A stretch of 64,000 nucleotides of DNA from Ursus arctos (taxonomy: Eukaryota > Chordata > Mammalia > Carnivora > Ursidae): positions 55,188,444-55,252,443 of the forward strand of contig NW_026623067.1 of NCBI RefSeq assembly GCF_023065955.2. The letters run 5' to 3'. This document shows positions 1 through 14,164 of the stretch, in pieces. The position numbers and the translations under genes were made by a program. Below the pieces are notes generated by a model, which made no database searches, was not told the DNA's origin, and worked only from the letters and a program-made list of their open reading frames with translations. The first letter of the stretch is position 1. Each line of letters begins with the position of its first letter.

Positions 1-1518
1 AACTAGCCCAGGGAGGATGGAGAGATGGAATGCAGGAAGTGTAGGCTGCCAACCCAGGAACCCTCCATCACCTGCAGCCGAGGTGAAGACCCACTGTGTG
101 CTGGGACCCAGTGTGAAACTGCTCATTGAATCACAGGATAGAATCATAGGATTGGAGCCTATTCCTGATTTATTTCAAGTTACTTAAAAATATCCTCTAT
201 TCCTGTCTCCCCACCAAGTTTGCTAAATCCTTGTCCTTTGTAAAGGGGGAATGAGTAAGTCAGCAAAGTCAAAGGACTTTTCAAAGATTTTTGTTTGGTT
301 CTTTGCCAGAATGCCTGCGGGTTAGAGGGTTAAGCTGAAAGTTTGCATTCAGGCCTTTCTACATTAAGAAGTCATGGGTTCCTGATTGTCAGGCATCAGA
401 CACATTTTATTTTGAGAAACAAAATAGGAATGGCACGGTATCGTGGCAGAGAGAGAAAATACACATTGATTAATGGTGTGTTGCAGGCAGGCAGTCTTTA
501 AAAGGATTGAAAGACTGGAACACAGTAATTACCATTAAAGAAATTTGGAACTGTTGCGTGCAGTATTACGTAAGAATAAGTTAGTTGTTTGTTTATAAAA
601 TTCCTTTATATCTTTTGTTACTATAACTTACGTATGCACTAGCTTGGAGCTTAAATCATAAGATTGCATTGCTTATTTGAAAACATTAAATTATGGATAG
701 GTGGGTATTACCCACCTATAAAACCTTTACTGTGTTAACAATTATGTTGGAGCTAGATGGAAATAGTTCGTTGGACCGGTGACTGTAGCCAAAGAGATTG
801 GAGGCATAATCTTGTGAATCTGGGCAGCATATATCCTGTCTATGTGGGTAGTTCGGGCTCCAAATTGATCCTGGGAGGGTTACATCACACAGGTATTGCC
901 AATGTTTCAGGTTGCTGAGTCTTCTGTAGTCCTGGGGAGAACGTGAGTATAAGAGAAAAAAGAACTTGCCAGTTGTCTGGATAGGATAGTTCTTGTGACT
1001 ATGGGTTAATGCTCTACATATTCCCCTAGGGAGGAGCTGAGTTGTTAGAAATCGTGTAATCAAGGGCCTGGGATATCCATAGGGGGCATAGATGCCAAGA
1101 GGGATACAGGTGGCAGAAGCTTCAGCTCGTAGAGCAGAAGTGGGCAGGATTCCAGAAGTGATGTACCCAGTATTCTCTCATTCACGAGTTTATAGACTTC
1201 TTTGGCAAGGATGCATTTACTGAAGTCTCTTGGAAAGAAAATTTGCATTGTCCAAGAAACTTGGTCCCGAACTTGATGGAACTGCTGCCAAGTCGTCGTG
1301 GCTTTTTTGGGCAGGTGTGTTTGTAAAAGAGCCACAAACGCTATCAGTGAGGCCACCGTCACAGAGGGTCAATAAAAAGCAGACATTCAGGGTTCATCTG
1401 AGGGGTCAGAATGTGCCGGCAGAGAATCAGCATCCTTGACCCTGTGGACACACCTGGGCTGTCCTCGGTCATCAAAGCAAGTTGAATTTGGGCAGTGGGT
1501 TCTAGTGGTGTCAAGTCA

Positions 1519-1700
1519 TGGCCCTGGAGCCAGACTGCTTAAATGTGAGCTGTAATTCCACCTCCCAGTTGCTGAGTGTTACCGTGGCCAAGGTATTCAA
1601 TTCTCTGTACCTCAGTTTCGTCCTCTGTAAAGTGAGGGTGTTGATAGTGCTGCCTCCGGGTTATGCTGAGTAGTGAACGTGTTGATGCTCGTGTAGCCCC
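1519..1700 (+). repeat. MIR SINE, + orientation
   Basis: The order of segments matches the MIR consensus: ctggagccagactgc, then the 'ctgtacctcagtttc' box, then 'ctgtaaagtgaggg'. Ancient and diverged; the edges are approximate. Confidence 0.75.
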
Positions 1701-4059
1701 TAACGAGCATTAGATGGCAGTGGTTGAGTGAGCTGGTGCACACGCAGTTCCCAGGAAGAGGTAGATGGTGACCACGATGACAGGGACAGTCATCGAAATG
1801 GGCGTGGCCGTCAGGAAGTCTGCAGCCTGCATCGTGGTCCAGGTGCCTGCCCCTTCTCCCTGGCCAAGGCCGCCATGCACTGTGCCACAGGACGCTACCC
1901 AGTTGCTGCCCAGGTGACGAGTCAGTGCTCCCTCTTCTCTTACAAGGTTGCTGTCCAGCCTCTTAGTTGGCGCTGACTTTGGCCAACCTTGAATTGTTTG
2001 GATTGATCTTCCTGGCCTTGACGTGGTGGAGTCCCAGAAGACAGGAATGGTTTGTTCTTATAACCCTAGTGTCATAGAAGATGAGGGTTTTTTGTTGGGT
2101 TTTGGGTTTTGGTGTTTTGTTTTGTTTTGTTTTTAAATCAGGTGAAGGCCCAGAATTCTGCGCAATATTCTTCTCACACAGAAAGTAAGGTTCTCCTTTT
2201 AAAAACGGCGAGGGACAGGAATTAGTAGAGACATCTAGGTCTTCGGCGCCTGGGTTGGGGATTGCTCTTCTCGGTCATCAGGTTCCTCTGGGTTCTTTTT
2301 CTCCTTGCAAGGATTTATTCTCAGGCTAACAAATGCACAGTTTTTGGGTTGGTAAAACCTTGATCAGATATGGGGCCTCTTCTTAGTATGGTGTCCCCTG
2401 TTTAGGAACATGCATTTCTGCCTAGGTGTTCTGTGATCAGGGGCCTGGTGGTGGCTGAGGGCTGTGTGGGGGAGAGAGTGATGAAGAGAGAGAGACAGGG
2501 AGGGAGAGAGGAAGGACGGGAGGGCGAGAGGGTAGATATTATATTACCCATTCTGTTGAGAATCTCAACAAACTGGCCCACGGGGTTGTTGAAATAGAAC
2601 AAGCCATAGGCAGCAGCTGGTGGAAAGATCTATCCAACATACTAGTTGAGGATTTTTTTTCCCCCAAAAAGACCTACATTGCCAGGAAAAGCTAACAAAA
2701 ATTTCAAGGCAGATTTGGAGGAATTAAATTATTCTTAGGCATGTTGCCTGGTTTCCAGGCATTTAGGGATATGTAAATGCTCGTGTTCTTTAGAGTTCTG
2801 TGTCTCATTTGTACAGAGTACATTAGTACTAAAAATGAGATTTGCTAGTCCTACATTTTTGTGTGAATTTCTGCAGTGAATATTTAATTTGATTCTGGAT
2901 CCATCAAAAGGAGAGGTTGTCTTCAAAGATATTCTAGTTTATTTTTCTAATACATCCTGCTGGTTGCTGAAGTTTTGTGTTGTTGTTTTTTTAATCTGAT
3001 GACTGACATACAAAGTTAGAATACTCTCTCAAATTAATATTCTGACTGCTCAGAGGTTTCCAGTGTTTGTTTTTGCTTCTTGTAATGTTAACTCTCCTAA
3101 GAGTGTTATTGTACTACCACTAAGAGGCTCTAACCTCGTAAAGTTGAATACTTGACACTTCTGAATACCAGCATCATGAGCTGTGATTGGATTTTGCGTA
3201 TTAAGATGCATATACTGACGAGTTCCTGTAATACTAAACCTCTCAAGTGGCCCCCTGTTAAAACACACGAAGCTCTCTTTGATAGAGCTCACTGATGTTT
3301 TGTGGCTCTCGTTTATTGCTTTGCTACTCGGCCAGCTTAACTGAAACCTTGAAGTTGCTTTTATCCTATATGATAAAGATAGTGCTGAGAAGTGACCGGA
3401 GTTTAGTGTTGTGTACCCGAGCGCCCTGTGCTGTTGGCAGGCCACGTGCTGACTTTCCCTCTCGAGTCCTTAATTTCTCCGCCTCCACTGTGTTAAAAGA
3501 AAAAAAAAGAAAAAACAAAAAAACTTGCACCGTTCGTTTCCCCCTACACCAGGCTATCTTCCCAGGGTAATCTCTGGCAGCCGTTTCTACTTCCTCTTCA
3601 TTATCTTAACTCCTTCAATTCTAGTGACTGTCCTCAGTGTCTCTAGACTGGAGTCTGCTTTCTCAGAAGTCAGTGATGACGTGGTGATGGGCAGAGCCCC
3701 GGGTTACTTAGCCTTGCCTCACTTTCCCCCTGCTGGAGGCCCCTGCAGGATTTGGTCTTAGGGATCACCTTGTCCCACCCAAATCCTCTTATGCATTGTT
3801 TCCCGGACTTAGCTTGTCTCCAAACCTTGACTCTGCTTTTAAGGTTGCATTCAGTGAACCTCAGTGTTTGATCCATAGATCATTTTTTTAACCTTCGATA
3901 TTTTTTCCTTGGGAGTTCCTCCATTCCATTGAGTTCAGCCTTGCCTTACTTGCAGCTGATCAGATCTGTGGTGGGTTCCCTCTCTCCCCCACCACACTAA
4001 CAGTTGTATGCCCAGCACCCCCTAAAGCCCACTGGAATTAACTCGGGTTTGGCCATCTG

Positions 4060-4805
4060 CTCCTTTTCCGTCTTGACTCTGATTCAGGCATCACCACATC
4101 CACTCCTGCTTTCTCTGCAGGGTCTCTTGCTTCATTCCTCCCCTTCCGTATCTTCTGATGCTGTCTTGGTTCATGCCCTCAGGGCCTTTGCCCGCACCAC
4201 TGTCCTAGAGCTTTCATCTTCACCCCTCTGTCCCCCCGCCAGTCTGTGCCATTCACCATAGGTAGACTGAGATTCTTCCAGTGCATCTCTCATTGTTGCT
4301 CCCCTTTCTCCAAGCGCTTTTGGTGGCTCCCGAAGTTAGACCACAGTATTCCCGAGCTCAGTGCAGGCGTGTATCATGTCATATAACCCCTCCCTGTCTT
4401 TCTAACCCAGTTCCAGTGCTCCCTCTTTGGCTTCCGACGCTTTGGACTGCCTGTTCTAGCTCTTCCCAGAATACGACATTCGCTTAGTCACACCTGTACC
4501 TAAGATCCTGCCACACATTCCATTCTGTCTGCAGATCCCCGCGGTGAGATGTGGTCTCTCCCTCAGTGGAACCCAACAGTGTTTCGTCTCTGCCTGTCTT
4601 CTGCTGTTTACCTAATGTTATGGTTCCTTGTGTACCATGCTTATCTGAGAGACATTGCCACATGCCAGCACACCTCCCACCCCTGCCTCATGTTCTTGGA
4701 AGGCAGGGACTGTCTTACTAATCTTTGTTGTATATATCATGTTGAGCAATAGCGCACTGGCCCGTGTGTGTATGCCAAATTGATTAAATACTTGTTGAAT
4801 GGAAA
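4060..4805 (+). repeat. L2 LINE 3' region, + orientation
   Basis: Contains typical L2 3' sequences: 'cctcagggcctttgccc' near 4180, 'ggaaggcagggactgtctta' near 4696, and the terminal 'aatacttgttgaatgg' near 4790. It ends about 70 bases before the predicted exon 2. Edges are approximate and internal gaps are likely. Confidence 0.65.
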
Positions 4806-4917
4806 TAGAAATTCAAATTCACACAGATGGCAAAGTGTGATGTTCATTCATAAGTCTTGTTTTTCCTTTGCTAGGTGAAGCTCGCGTGTGGAGTGACACA
4901 GTCAAATCAGACGCCAG

Positions 4918-5001
4918 ATGGACAGTGTGACAAGAGTGTCAGAAAAGATTGGGCCTCGCTGCGAGAATCAGCCTGGAGGCCAAGTGTTGACGAGCTGCTG
5001 A
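4918..5001 (+). promoter_or_regulatory. uORF 1 in the PIK3R1 leader (27 codons plus stop)
   Basis: ATG at 4918 runs to TGA at 4999-5001. It is in a different frame from the main CDS. The context is C at -3 and G at +4, so it is a moderate start. It ends 259 bases before the main ATG, which leaves room for reinitiation. Translation is not shown by sequence alone. Confidence 0.5.
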
Positions 5002-5068
5002 AAAGGAAGCCAGTGGGAGGACTGTGGGCCGCAGAGGAAGTGGCACCCTGTCTTCAGTCACACCATTG

Positions 5069-5203
5069 ATGGAGGACAGATGGACAGCCGGACATTCAGT
5101 CACCTCTCCTCTTAAACCTGTGGAGAGTTGTCCTTTGTCCTCTGCTGGGCACATATTAGGAATCTTAACATACTCTCAGAATTCACTTTCCATAGAAACG
5201 TAA
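5069..5203 (+). promoter_or_regulatory. uORF 2 in the PIK3R1 leader (44 codons plus stop)
   Basis: ATG at 5069 runs to TAA at 5201-5203 and is in the same frame as the main CDS, ending 57 bases before it. Context is T at -3 and G at +4. It is the longest of the four uORFs, and its stop separates it cleanly from p85-alpha. Confidence 0.5.
5080..5115 (+). promoter_or_regulatory. uORF 3 in the PIK3R1 leader (11 codons plus stop)
   Basis: ATG at 5080 with C at -3 and G at +4, ending at TAA 5113-5115. It is nested inside uORF 2 in another frame, so ribosomes can translate only one of the two on a given pass. Confidence 0.45.
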
Positions 5204-5608
<405 letters not shown>

Positions 5609-6693
5609 TGAGTGATTGCTTCATGGCATTTTTGTTTTATTTTTTTAGGAAAAGTCTGAGATTTGTGTCAGGCTGTCACACTCGAGGAAGAACCCATTTT
5701 GGCAAATTTATCTGAATTTATGTATGGTATATAAAAGCTTGGTCAGTCATTACAGGACTAGAGATTGGTGTTTGTGGGGTAGAGAATTGTAAACGGACGG
5801 AGATGATGGTATATGAGAACCTGTTTCGTGAGCATCTTTAAACCGTGTTATTATGGTTGCTGTGGAATTAAACACTGTGCATTCTAACTCTTGTAACTGA
5901 TACTAATGGATTTACAATAATCATTTGGGGAAAGTAGAGGATAAGTCAGTATATTCAACATTAATTGGATTTGTATGGAAAAATGTCAAGAGCAATAAAG
6001 TGACCACAGAACTCAGCAGAGAAGAAAGCATTGTTTTTATAACCTGGTATCTCCCTCTTGGTTTCCTCTCCAGAAACACTCTGGCTGAAGCTGAAGCCTA
6101 GTCCCATACTCAGTGTAGATGCAGAGGGAGTTCTTTTCCTTGAGGGGCAGGGTCATCCGTAGCATTATTGCCTGTAGTGTGCTTGGCTGTCACGGGGTGG
6201 GGGGGGTTACTGAATGCTTTTCTTAAATGGAAACCACCTTGATTCAAAACCCGCTCCTTGTTTATTATTAGAGATGGTCCACACTCGAGCTTTGTGCACA
6301 GCTGGTCATTTAAGGTTTTTCTGCTGTTCAGTGTCATGCAGAGACAAGCCCTTTGCTCAGCTTTGCTGTTATGACCTTTGTTAAATACTCATTTCCTCGT
6401 TAGTAAATTTCAAGCTTTTTTTTTTCTCACAATTTTTTTTTAAAATTCTCAGACTGAGAAAGGTTTGGCAAGGTAGGTTTGAAACAGGTGCACCCAACCG
6501 CAGCAGCTGCATGTTAAATACAACTGCGTGTGGCATTACAGTGTATCTCTGGGAGGGATTCTGACGCTCTTATGCCTTCTTTAAGGCTTATCCCAGCACA
6601 TATGAATGAGGTAACACGAGAATAAAGGAGCAGAATGCAAGGAGAAAGAGCTGCCTTTTAGCACAGGGTCATAATACGACAGAATATTCTGTA

Positions 6694-6927
6694 GAAGTCA
6701 AGCATTCCTGGGGTGCCTGGGTGGCTCAGTCGTTAAGCGTCTGCCTTCGGCTCAGGGCGTGATCCTGGTGTTATGGGATCGAGCCCCACATCAGGCTCCT
6801 CTGCTATGAGCCTGCTTCTTCCTCTCCCACTCCCCCTGCTTGTGTTCCCTCTCTCGCTGGCTCTCCCTCTCTCTGTCAAATAAATAAATAAAATCTTTAA
6901 AAAAAAAAAAGAAGTCAAGCATTCCTG
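6694..6927 (+). mobile_element. CAN-SINE (SINEC), + orientation, with 17-bp target-site duplication
   Basis: tRNA-derived carnivore SINE at 6711-6910. It opens with gggtgcctgggtggctcagt (A and B box region), has a CT-rich middle and a caaataaataaata tail ending in a poly-A run. It is bounded by a perfect 17-bp duplication, gaagtcaagcattcctg, at 6694-6710 and 6911-6927. The intact duplication indicates a relatively recent insertion. It lies about 1.1 kb downstream of exon 2. Confidence 0.95.
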
Positions 6928-8001
6928 CCTAGAGATCCCTGAAGGGACACGCCCTTCCCTCCCCTGTCCGAGCCAAAAGAGATACTTGTTTGATAAACAT
7001 GACACCATACTTTATAAATAATGTCCAAATAATGTCTGCAGTTGAAAAGCAAAAGTTAATTTTTCTTTGCAGGTAAGTCAGAACACCTCGACTGCGTAGA
7101 TAAGGTTTTGTCAACCATTGCATTTCACTGAGCAGATTAAAGGTGTATACATTGTTGTTTTTTCCCTACCAAACTACATATTTTTAATTTGGCTGTTTAT
7201 TTTTGAAGTTAAAAAAAAAAAAAAACCACTTAACGTAGGCTGATTCAAAAGGAAAAATTATTTAATTTGTCCCAGGATACAAAAGATGACAGAATCCTAC
7301 AAGTATCTGTGTTGGATTAGAGAAGATTCCTTAAAAGGTGGAAGAGGGGGCATCTTGTCAAGATTAGTGACACAGATTTTGTAAAAATAATTTCTGAGCA
7401 AAATTGCATTTGGTAACTGCTATTAGGTGTAACTTTCATTATAAGCAAAATGATTTTTCTCTTTTTAGGTCCTAAACTATTTTACAAGGCTTGCTTTCTC
7501 ATGTGATGTAGTGACAATGGAGATTTTTCACAGCCTTTTCTTTTTTCTTTGTAACACACAAAAAGGTAGAGTAATTGAAAATTTTTAGCAGAATTTAGGA
7601 AAGAAACCCATGATAATGTGCATTCAGGTATTAGACAAGAGTGGGCCTAAATGTAAATGAGAAATCAGGAGTCACTAAAAGGTTGAAGAGGCAGTATGGG
7701 GAGGTCGTGAGGGGAGTGTAGTACTAAACATTAGATTTCCCAGAAATGTTAGTCTTCTGTTCTCATTTAAATAGGATTTGTCTGAAATGAGAATTCAGTA
7801 GCTCCTCCTAGTTGCATGTCACATTGATAAGGAAAGTAGTTATAAGGACAAACATATATGTTGAAACCATGGGATTCTGGTTTCTTTTGCCCATGTGGAT
7901 GTTAATTTGGAAGCCTTTGCAGTGACAAATTGTGGGACAGCGAGAGAGGATCGTTCTTTTCTTACTGTAATTGAATTTTTCAGCACTTTTTTCTTTTTAA
8001 A

Positions 8002-8012
8002 CCCCCCCCCCC
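8002..8012 (+). repeat. C11 homopolymer
   Basis: A run of 11 cytosines after a T-rich stretch in intron 2. Simple repeat, likely variable in length. Confidence 0.9.
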
Positions 8013-8599
8013 ACTTGATTTAACCTGTTTGTAGTGTTTGACTTTGTTTTACCTAGAAGGTTATCCTCCAGGCCTGGGATCAAACGCAGGGCTCCTGTTG
8101 AGATAGTGTCACAGGGAGAGTTGGCACTCCCCCGTAATGGGCAGGGGTTAGAGAGAGGGTGCTCACTCCTGCCTGCGTGCTAATTGTGTGGTTCTTGTCT
8201 CCTGCTCTTGCAGCCTTCTCTCTTCTTAAAAGAAAGTTGTGATTGGACTCTGGCCAGAAGTAGACTGTGCGAGGGATTCCTCCTTACATAATAGAACCCA
8301 CTTTTCCACTTTTCCTTGAATGTTCCTGGAAATAAAGCTGTGAAATTGAGCTTTTGAAACTCATTTGAGCATCTGCTAAACCTTCCACCGGTACATTTTG
8401 CATAAAGTCTCTTAGGAAGCCCAGTCTGTCGATTGAATTGAATTTGTTCTTTGGACATTGTTGCATTTACCGGCTTCGAAGTCATTCAGTAAACATGAAC
8501 TGCATCCCTGTTTTGTGCTGGGAAGTAGCGATGAAAAATGAGGTCAAGATTCGAGAGAGATAGCATGCCTTCTGATGGCGTGTGCTTCCCCCTCCCACC

Positions 8600-8910
8600 T
8601 CAGGGCTGTGCTTCCTTCCCTCCTCTTGGCCAGCTCTTCCTCACACTTCCCTTGGGCAACCCTACTCTCCCCTCTGCTCACATCTCCTCATGGAGGCTGG
8701 CTCTGCTCACCCTGCTTCACATGGTGACCTGCCCCTCTGCTTTTGCAAACCATTTATTATCTAACCTGCTATAGAATTTACTTCCCATGTTAGTATTTAT
8801 TATTTCTTCCCTCTGCTAGATTGTAGGCTCCATGATGGTGGGGCTCTTGGTTGTTCCTCCATGATCCCAAGTATCTAGAACAGTGCAGTGGGTTCTCAGT
8901 GGATACAGGC
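8600..8910 (+). repeat. L2 LINE 3' fragment, + orientation
   Basis: Shows the L2 3' order: a pyrimidine-rich segment, then 'agattgtaggctccatgatgg' near 8818, then 'ctagaacagtgcagtgg' near 8875. Old and diverged; the edges are approximate. Confidence 0.65.
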
Positions 8911-11900
8911 TTGCTTTTGAGGTTCTTCCTCTAAATGTTTCACATCCCAGATGACTTGAAAGGAGAGCCATGCACTCTGTATGTCACGGACAGGCACACG
9001 AGGCTGTAACAGCCCGTTCTGTTGTTAGAAATCACAGCTTTGTTTTCACATCATTCACATCTGAGGAATCTTGCATCTTTGGCCTTGACCATTGCATACT
9101 ATGTCTCCAAAACTGTTATTTTCTACTCCAGTGCTTAGGATAGGTAGTTCTGCTAGTGGGAAAGCGTGTTAAGCTGATAGTGGGTTCTGTCAGCCACTTA
9201 AGTAAAGTGATTAGAACATGTGTCAAGATCAGCACGTGTCCTCAGGCACAGGTTTTATTCCCTCTCCCCTCCTTTCATCTCCTTCCCTTTGCCTGGGGGC
9301 TAAAATTACCGAGAGGAGTGACAGGTTACACTTTCCCACAGTCTCGTGAAGCCCTGTTTGATCTACTTTGGAGAGAACCTCCTCGGTGTTCCGCACAGGT
9401 GAAGGGCCTGCGGAGTGGCTGTCACGTGGTCCTTAGGGGGAGCCATGCTGTGGAAACACAGCACTCTAGCTCTTTGTGCGTTAGGCTCTTCCGACACCGG
9501 CATTCCATTCCCAAACCCACAACCCCATTCAACCACGGTCCCTATTTCTCCGCACCCAGCAGATGAGGAAGGTGGAGATGTAGGGATAGGGGAATGAAAA
9601 TGCATTCCATTCTTTCATAGTCAGCTGTCTCCTGGGGCTATTTCTTGAGACAGTATTTTGCGATTTATTCATTAAAGTCATGCTAATGCACGATATGTAG
9701 ACTAGTGGGATTCTAGTGACTAGAATCTAGTTTATTGTATAGACAAGTGACCATGTTAGTATGTGTCTGGGACACTGGAATCTGCTAACTTGAGAAACCA
9801 CTCACAGATCCGAGTTCATACTGACGTCCGTCCCCCACCCACACCCCTCACCGGCCCCCACTTCAGACCCTGACAGTGAGTCCCACAGCTGGTTCCACAT
9901 ATAAAACATAAAGCACACATTGGGTGAGGCCTATTTTAAATTTTGATCAGATTTCTTTCTAAGCAGAAAAAGAAAAAAGCTTGTAACTTATCTTTGTTTT
10001 CAAGGTTTCCCTGGCCAAGTGATTTTTACATTTCTCACACTCAGCATCTGAGTGCCCCTCCGTGGATGTCATTCCTCGTCTAGAAAGCAAGACTGTAATA
10101 AATCACATAAATTGACGACCCTGTACAGGGGCACAGAAGATAGTGACCTGATCCCAAATTACACACCTTTGCTGAGCCTCATGGTCATAACATACAGCTC
10201 TTGCTCACCCACATAGTACCTGTGAAAGTAATTTGCTTTGCTTCACAAATTCCTGCCTTTATGAGTTCTGCTTTCATTGAGATTTTGCCTTGTCATAATG
10301 TTCTTCACCTTTTCTCCTACTTAAGTGAGACTTTGCTGTGACGTTTTGTCCTGTTGAGCTCCCCTGAATGGTGTGGGGTGAGACATCGGACTTGTGGTGC
10401 TGACTGCCGGTTCTGCATTGACCATGCTGCTTTTGTGAGAAAGCACGTCTGGTTAAAGGGTATTTGAAGATCAAGGCCTTAGAACCCTGCCTCTAACGAC
10501 CCACTGGAAAAATTAATCAGAACGCTAGAGATTTTTACCCAGATATAAAAATTTAAGTGTTTGACCTCTGTGTTTTTAGATGAAATGAAATACATTTCCA
10601 AAAGATATCATCAATATAACTGATTAAAGAGTAGGTCTGGAGAAAACAAATGTGATAATTATTTTTGATAAAATCAGATGAGCTTAACCACTTCTCTTAA
10701 AATCCCAAAAGGAATTACTCCTGTATTAAGTTACGTGTTATAATATAGTTCTCCTGCTCGAGTGCCAACATTTCTATTCTTAAGACATTTTTCCTGTGAA
10801 TTTTAAATTTAATTATTTTGTCTCCCCAGAAATGTGAAGAGAAAGGAAAGTAACCCTTGTTAATAATTGGCATATCCACGGTTAGTTGAGAAGGAAATTG
10901 ACAAACAGAGAAAAGATTTTCATTTCTTTCCTTTTCTTTCTTGCTTTTTTTTTAGCAAGAAAAGTTCTGGCCTGACCTGGCTGGCCATGTTAGGCATTAA
11001 AAGCAAACCCTAAGGGGGGATGAGTAGGGAGTTCCTCTTGGTACTCCCAGAGAGGGAGACATTCCTCCCTCCTTCCTCCAGTCTGTTATTTGACCAGAAG
11101 GGCTTCATTTTTTCTTTCCTGGAGCTGGCGACAGTTAAGTTCAAGGTTACAGGTAAGACATTCCTTGAGGAAAAGATTTCTGCCATGTTACCATGACACG
11201 TGTCATTCAGAATCACAGAGCTATGATAACGCAGGTTGTATTTTTTTAGGTGAGATACATGTTCAGATGATTTCATTAAGGCTTCTGGCTTTAGACATTT
11301 CACTCTGTTCTCTTTTTTCCGCCCCCCAGAATGGGTAAAGGGTCCAAAGTCCATATCTGTACTACCTAAATAAAGCCTTCACACCTCTGATTTGAACAGG
11401 ATCTCTGTTAAGTGGAGTGAGCCTATTTTGTTTCCTAGCAACCAAGCTAATGATGATGTTCTAATAAAATTTTCCTTGTCATAAAAGTAGAACTCTGTAT
11501 TTTGAAAATGTTTCTTTTTTAGTTTAGTTGTCAGTAGATTCTTTGATAACTTTGACGTCCGTCTTCTCTGGTTTCTAGGTGAATGCATCTTTGTCTAAAA
11601 CAGGAGAAATTCTGATTAATAAGCGCTTCTGCAGTAAGTCAGAGTTTGAGAAAACAAACAATTGAAATTCTTAAAGTCAACAACAAATCGTGCCTAACAT
11701 CTGCTAAGTAGCATCCAGAAAGGGGAGAATTTTGTACCTCTGGCAGAAAAGAATACGAAATACGTGATGCCATTTACATATCTATGTTTTTCTTAGTAAA
11801 AGAAAACAGATGTTAGCAGCAGAGCTGGCTGTTGCATATATGTGTGTCTTTGTTGCGAACAAATTTCCATGAGGAATGACATAAAATTGGTTTGAAGGCT

Positions 11901-14164
11901 GAAGAGGGAGAAAATAACTTGGTGTGATAGCTAGAAACGAGAAGCATAATTGCATGATGGATTATATCTAATGTTTTGAGGTCTTGGTAGATTTTATGGC
12001 GTTCCGTACCAAAACAGTTCTTAGGCTTTCATTGAAACGAATCTAATAGAGGAGGTCAGAGTGTACTAGCAGTTGGCTTTATTTTAATTCCTTGGGTATA
12101 ATTTCCCTAAAATGTCAAGTTTAACAGAATACTGTCAGAATACTTTATAAGCGTGTTATTCTTCCTTACTAATTTCTATAAACGACCACAGTATTTTGTT
12201 TTTACTGTGAGAATCCCATGCACTGTACATTTTAAAAATGATCTGATAAAACAGAACTTTGCAGTTGAAAATAAAAACAAGCAGCAGATCTTTCTGTTTA
12301 ATTATGTATGCAGAACTTTGTCCCAGTGGCTCTATGCCCTCTAAAGTATGGCTGTCATTTTCAGGAATACCTTTTCTGGACACTGTCTTGCTTGGGGGTG
12401 TTGGCATTCATCTGCTCACCTATTTCTAGTTGGTAGCATGTATTACATGGTGCCTATAGATTCTTTTATCCTGTCACAGTTTGATGCATAGTGAAGTTCT
12501 GACTATGAATTTATTAAACCGTATTGTAGGAGACTGTTTGTAATTTGGTGATCAAATGTGATATTCAAGATAGCAGAGATGTTGGTATCAGTGAAGTACA
12601 AATCTCTGTGATACATTACTTGAGTCGAAATTCTACTCTGCTTCCTATAAATTCCTTAATCCCTCTAATCCTAACATTCTCTAATTGTAAAATAAGAAAT
12701 ACTATCTCTTCTGACTTTTGACTGTATTTTTCTTTTAATCTTGCTGACACTTGGTCAGTAAAAATTTCTGTATTCCTACTCATAAGAATTGTTGAGAAAC
12801 ATAATCCAGAAAACTGAAGTTGTCACTAGTAGCGTTTCCCCAGTACTTCAGCCCAGAAGGCAGAAGAAAGGTAAGCAGTGAAGGGACTTAGGTCGGAAAA
12901 ACAAGCTAGGATGGTTGGGCAGATGTGCTCGTGCCACCTCATCGCAAGATCTGAGGTGGAGGTTGGGCTGTGAGATCAGATGGGATTATTGCTAACAAAG
13001 GTGCCAAATTAATAGCAAGATTTTGCGAAACTGCGTACTGTATGATCTTAAGATATATTCCACCAGTGTGAGAATTTGTGCTCTCGCTCTGCTGGCGGAC
13101 TCTCAGGAATCGCTGACATCTAACTGGGTTTGTGACTTCCAGTTTGACACCTTGCAGTTCACGAGTGAATCGGGAGATATTCATGGAATGCCTGCCTTGT
13201 ACCGTGTCTCTGTGGTGTAACTGAATGCGTTGACATGATAGGAGCTCAGAGTTCCTAAGGCTTTGTCTTCTGGGTTTTTTGTTAAATTCTCCAAGGCTGG
13301 TAGACAGGGTGATGGTTCTAACATTTGTCTATTCAGGTTATAAAGATTCGTTTCTTCAGAGCTCTTCAGATGTATGTGGTAGAGGTATCAGAGTATGTGC
13401 CTGAGAGGTGACACATTCGCATAGCTTTGTAGTGACATGGGCCAGATAGTTGGGGTGGTCGTCCTCATCTTCCAAGCTTTACCTCGAGGAGGGAGAGCGC
13501 CACAGTGCCCTCCGACTTGGCATATGGTACCATGGACACTGTGACAGAAAGTCAGCCCCAGCTTGTAGCTGGCTTTTGGCAAATTCAGTTTTCAAAATTA
13601 CTTCAGGTTGTAAATAAGACAGTCTACTGTGAATCCGCATTAAACACCGCTAGGTTTATTTTTATCCTATTTTTAAATGTAATTTTTAATGTTTAAGAAT
13701 GTTGCTGCTTTATCAGTGAACGGTTCGTTCGAAATACATCTTTCTATCCCTGTGTCCTAATTGTAGAAACAGAGTTGAATGTTTGTATCATCACTTTATA
13801 ATTTGAAAGTATTTTACAACATTGCTAACTTGCTTTTTTAGGTAGCGAAAAAGTAAATTTCCCATTGTTGAAGGAGAAAGATGGATTCAAAAAGGTTAGA
13901 ACAAGGTGACTTTATTGCTATTAAATAATACTGATCTTCTGCTAAGTACCAAGGAATGAGATGTAATGAATTTGGCTAGGCTATATCAGAAGTATAGAGT
14001 GTAGTCCTTATACCACACTTGCCCATGGATGTTATTTAAATGTTGAAAATGCCTTTTTCAAAATGTACCTTAAACTAACAAAATAAATGTCACCAAGGCT
14101 TTAAAATTTAAAAAAAAAATTTTTTTTGAAAAGGACCATAAAATTTGCAGACTTATGCTTGCCA

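Larger units (their letters stand above)
1..4874 (+). other. PIK3R1: PIK3R1 intron 1, 3' part
   Basis: Intronic sequence upstream of the first coding exon; the non-coding first exon and promoter are not in the window. It ends in a pyrimidine-rich acceptor (tttttcctttgctag, ending at 4874). It contains a MIR near 1519-1700, a long L2-like stretch near 4060-4805 and a TTTTG run at 2114-2134. No CpG-rich promoter or gene is evident. The intron assignment is an inference from the acceptor and the known gene structure. Confidence 0.8.

Noticed and set aside
3050..3445. 131-codon minus-strand open frame in intron 1
   Set aside because: No recognisable domain and no splice or promoter context; length is within what chance gives in 64 kb.
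10937..10962. Nine-base stem with T8 loop (tttcttgct/agcaagaaa)
   Set aside because: Small, AT-rich and in a pyrimidine tract; expected by chance, with no sign of an RNA gene.
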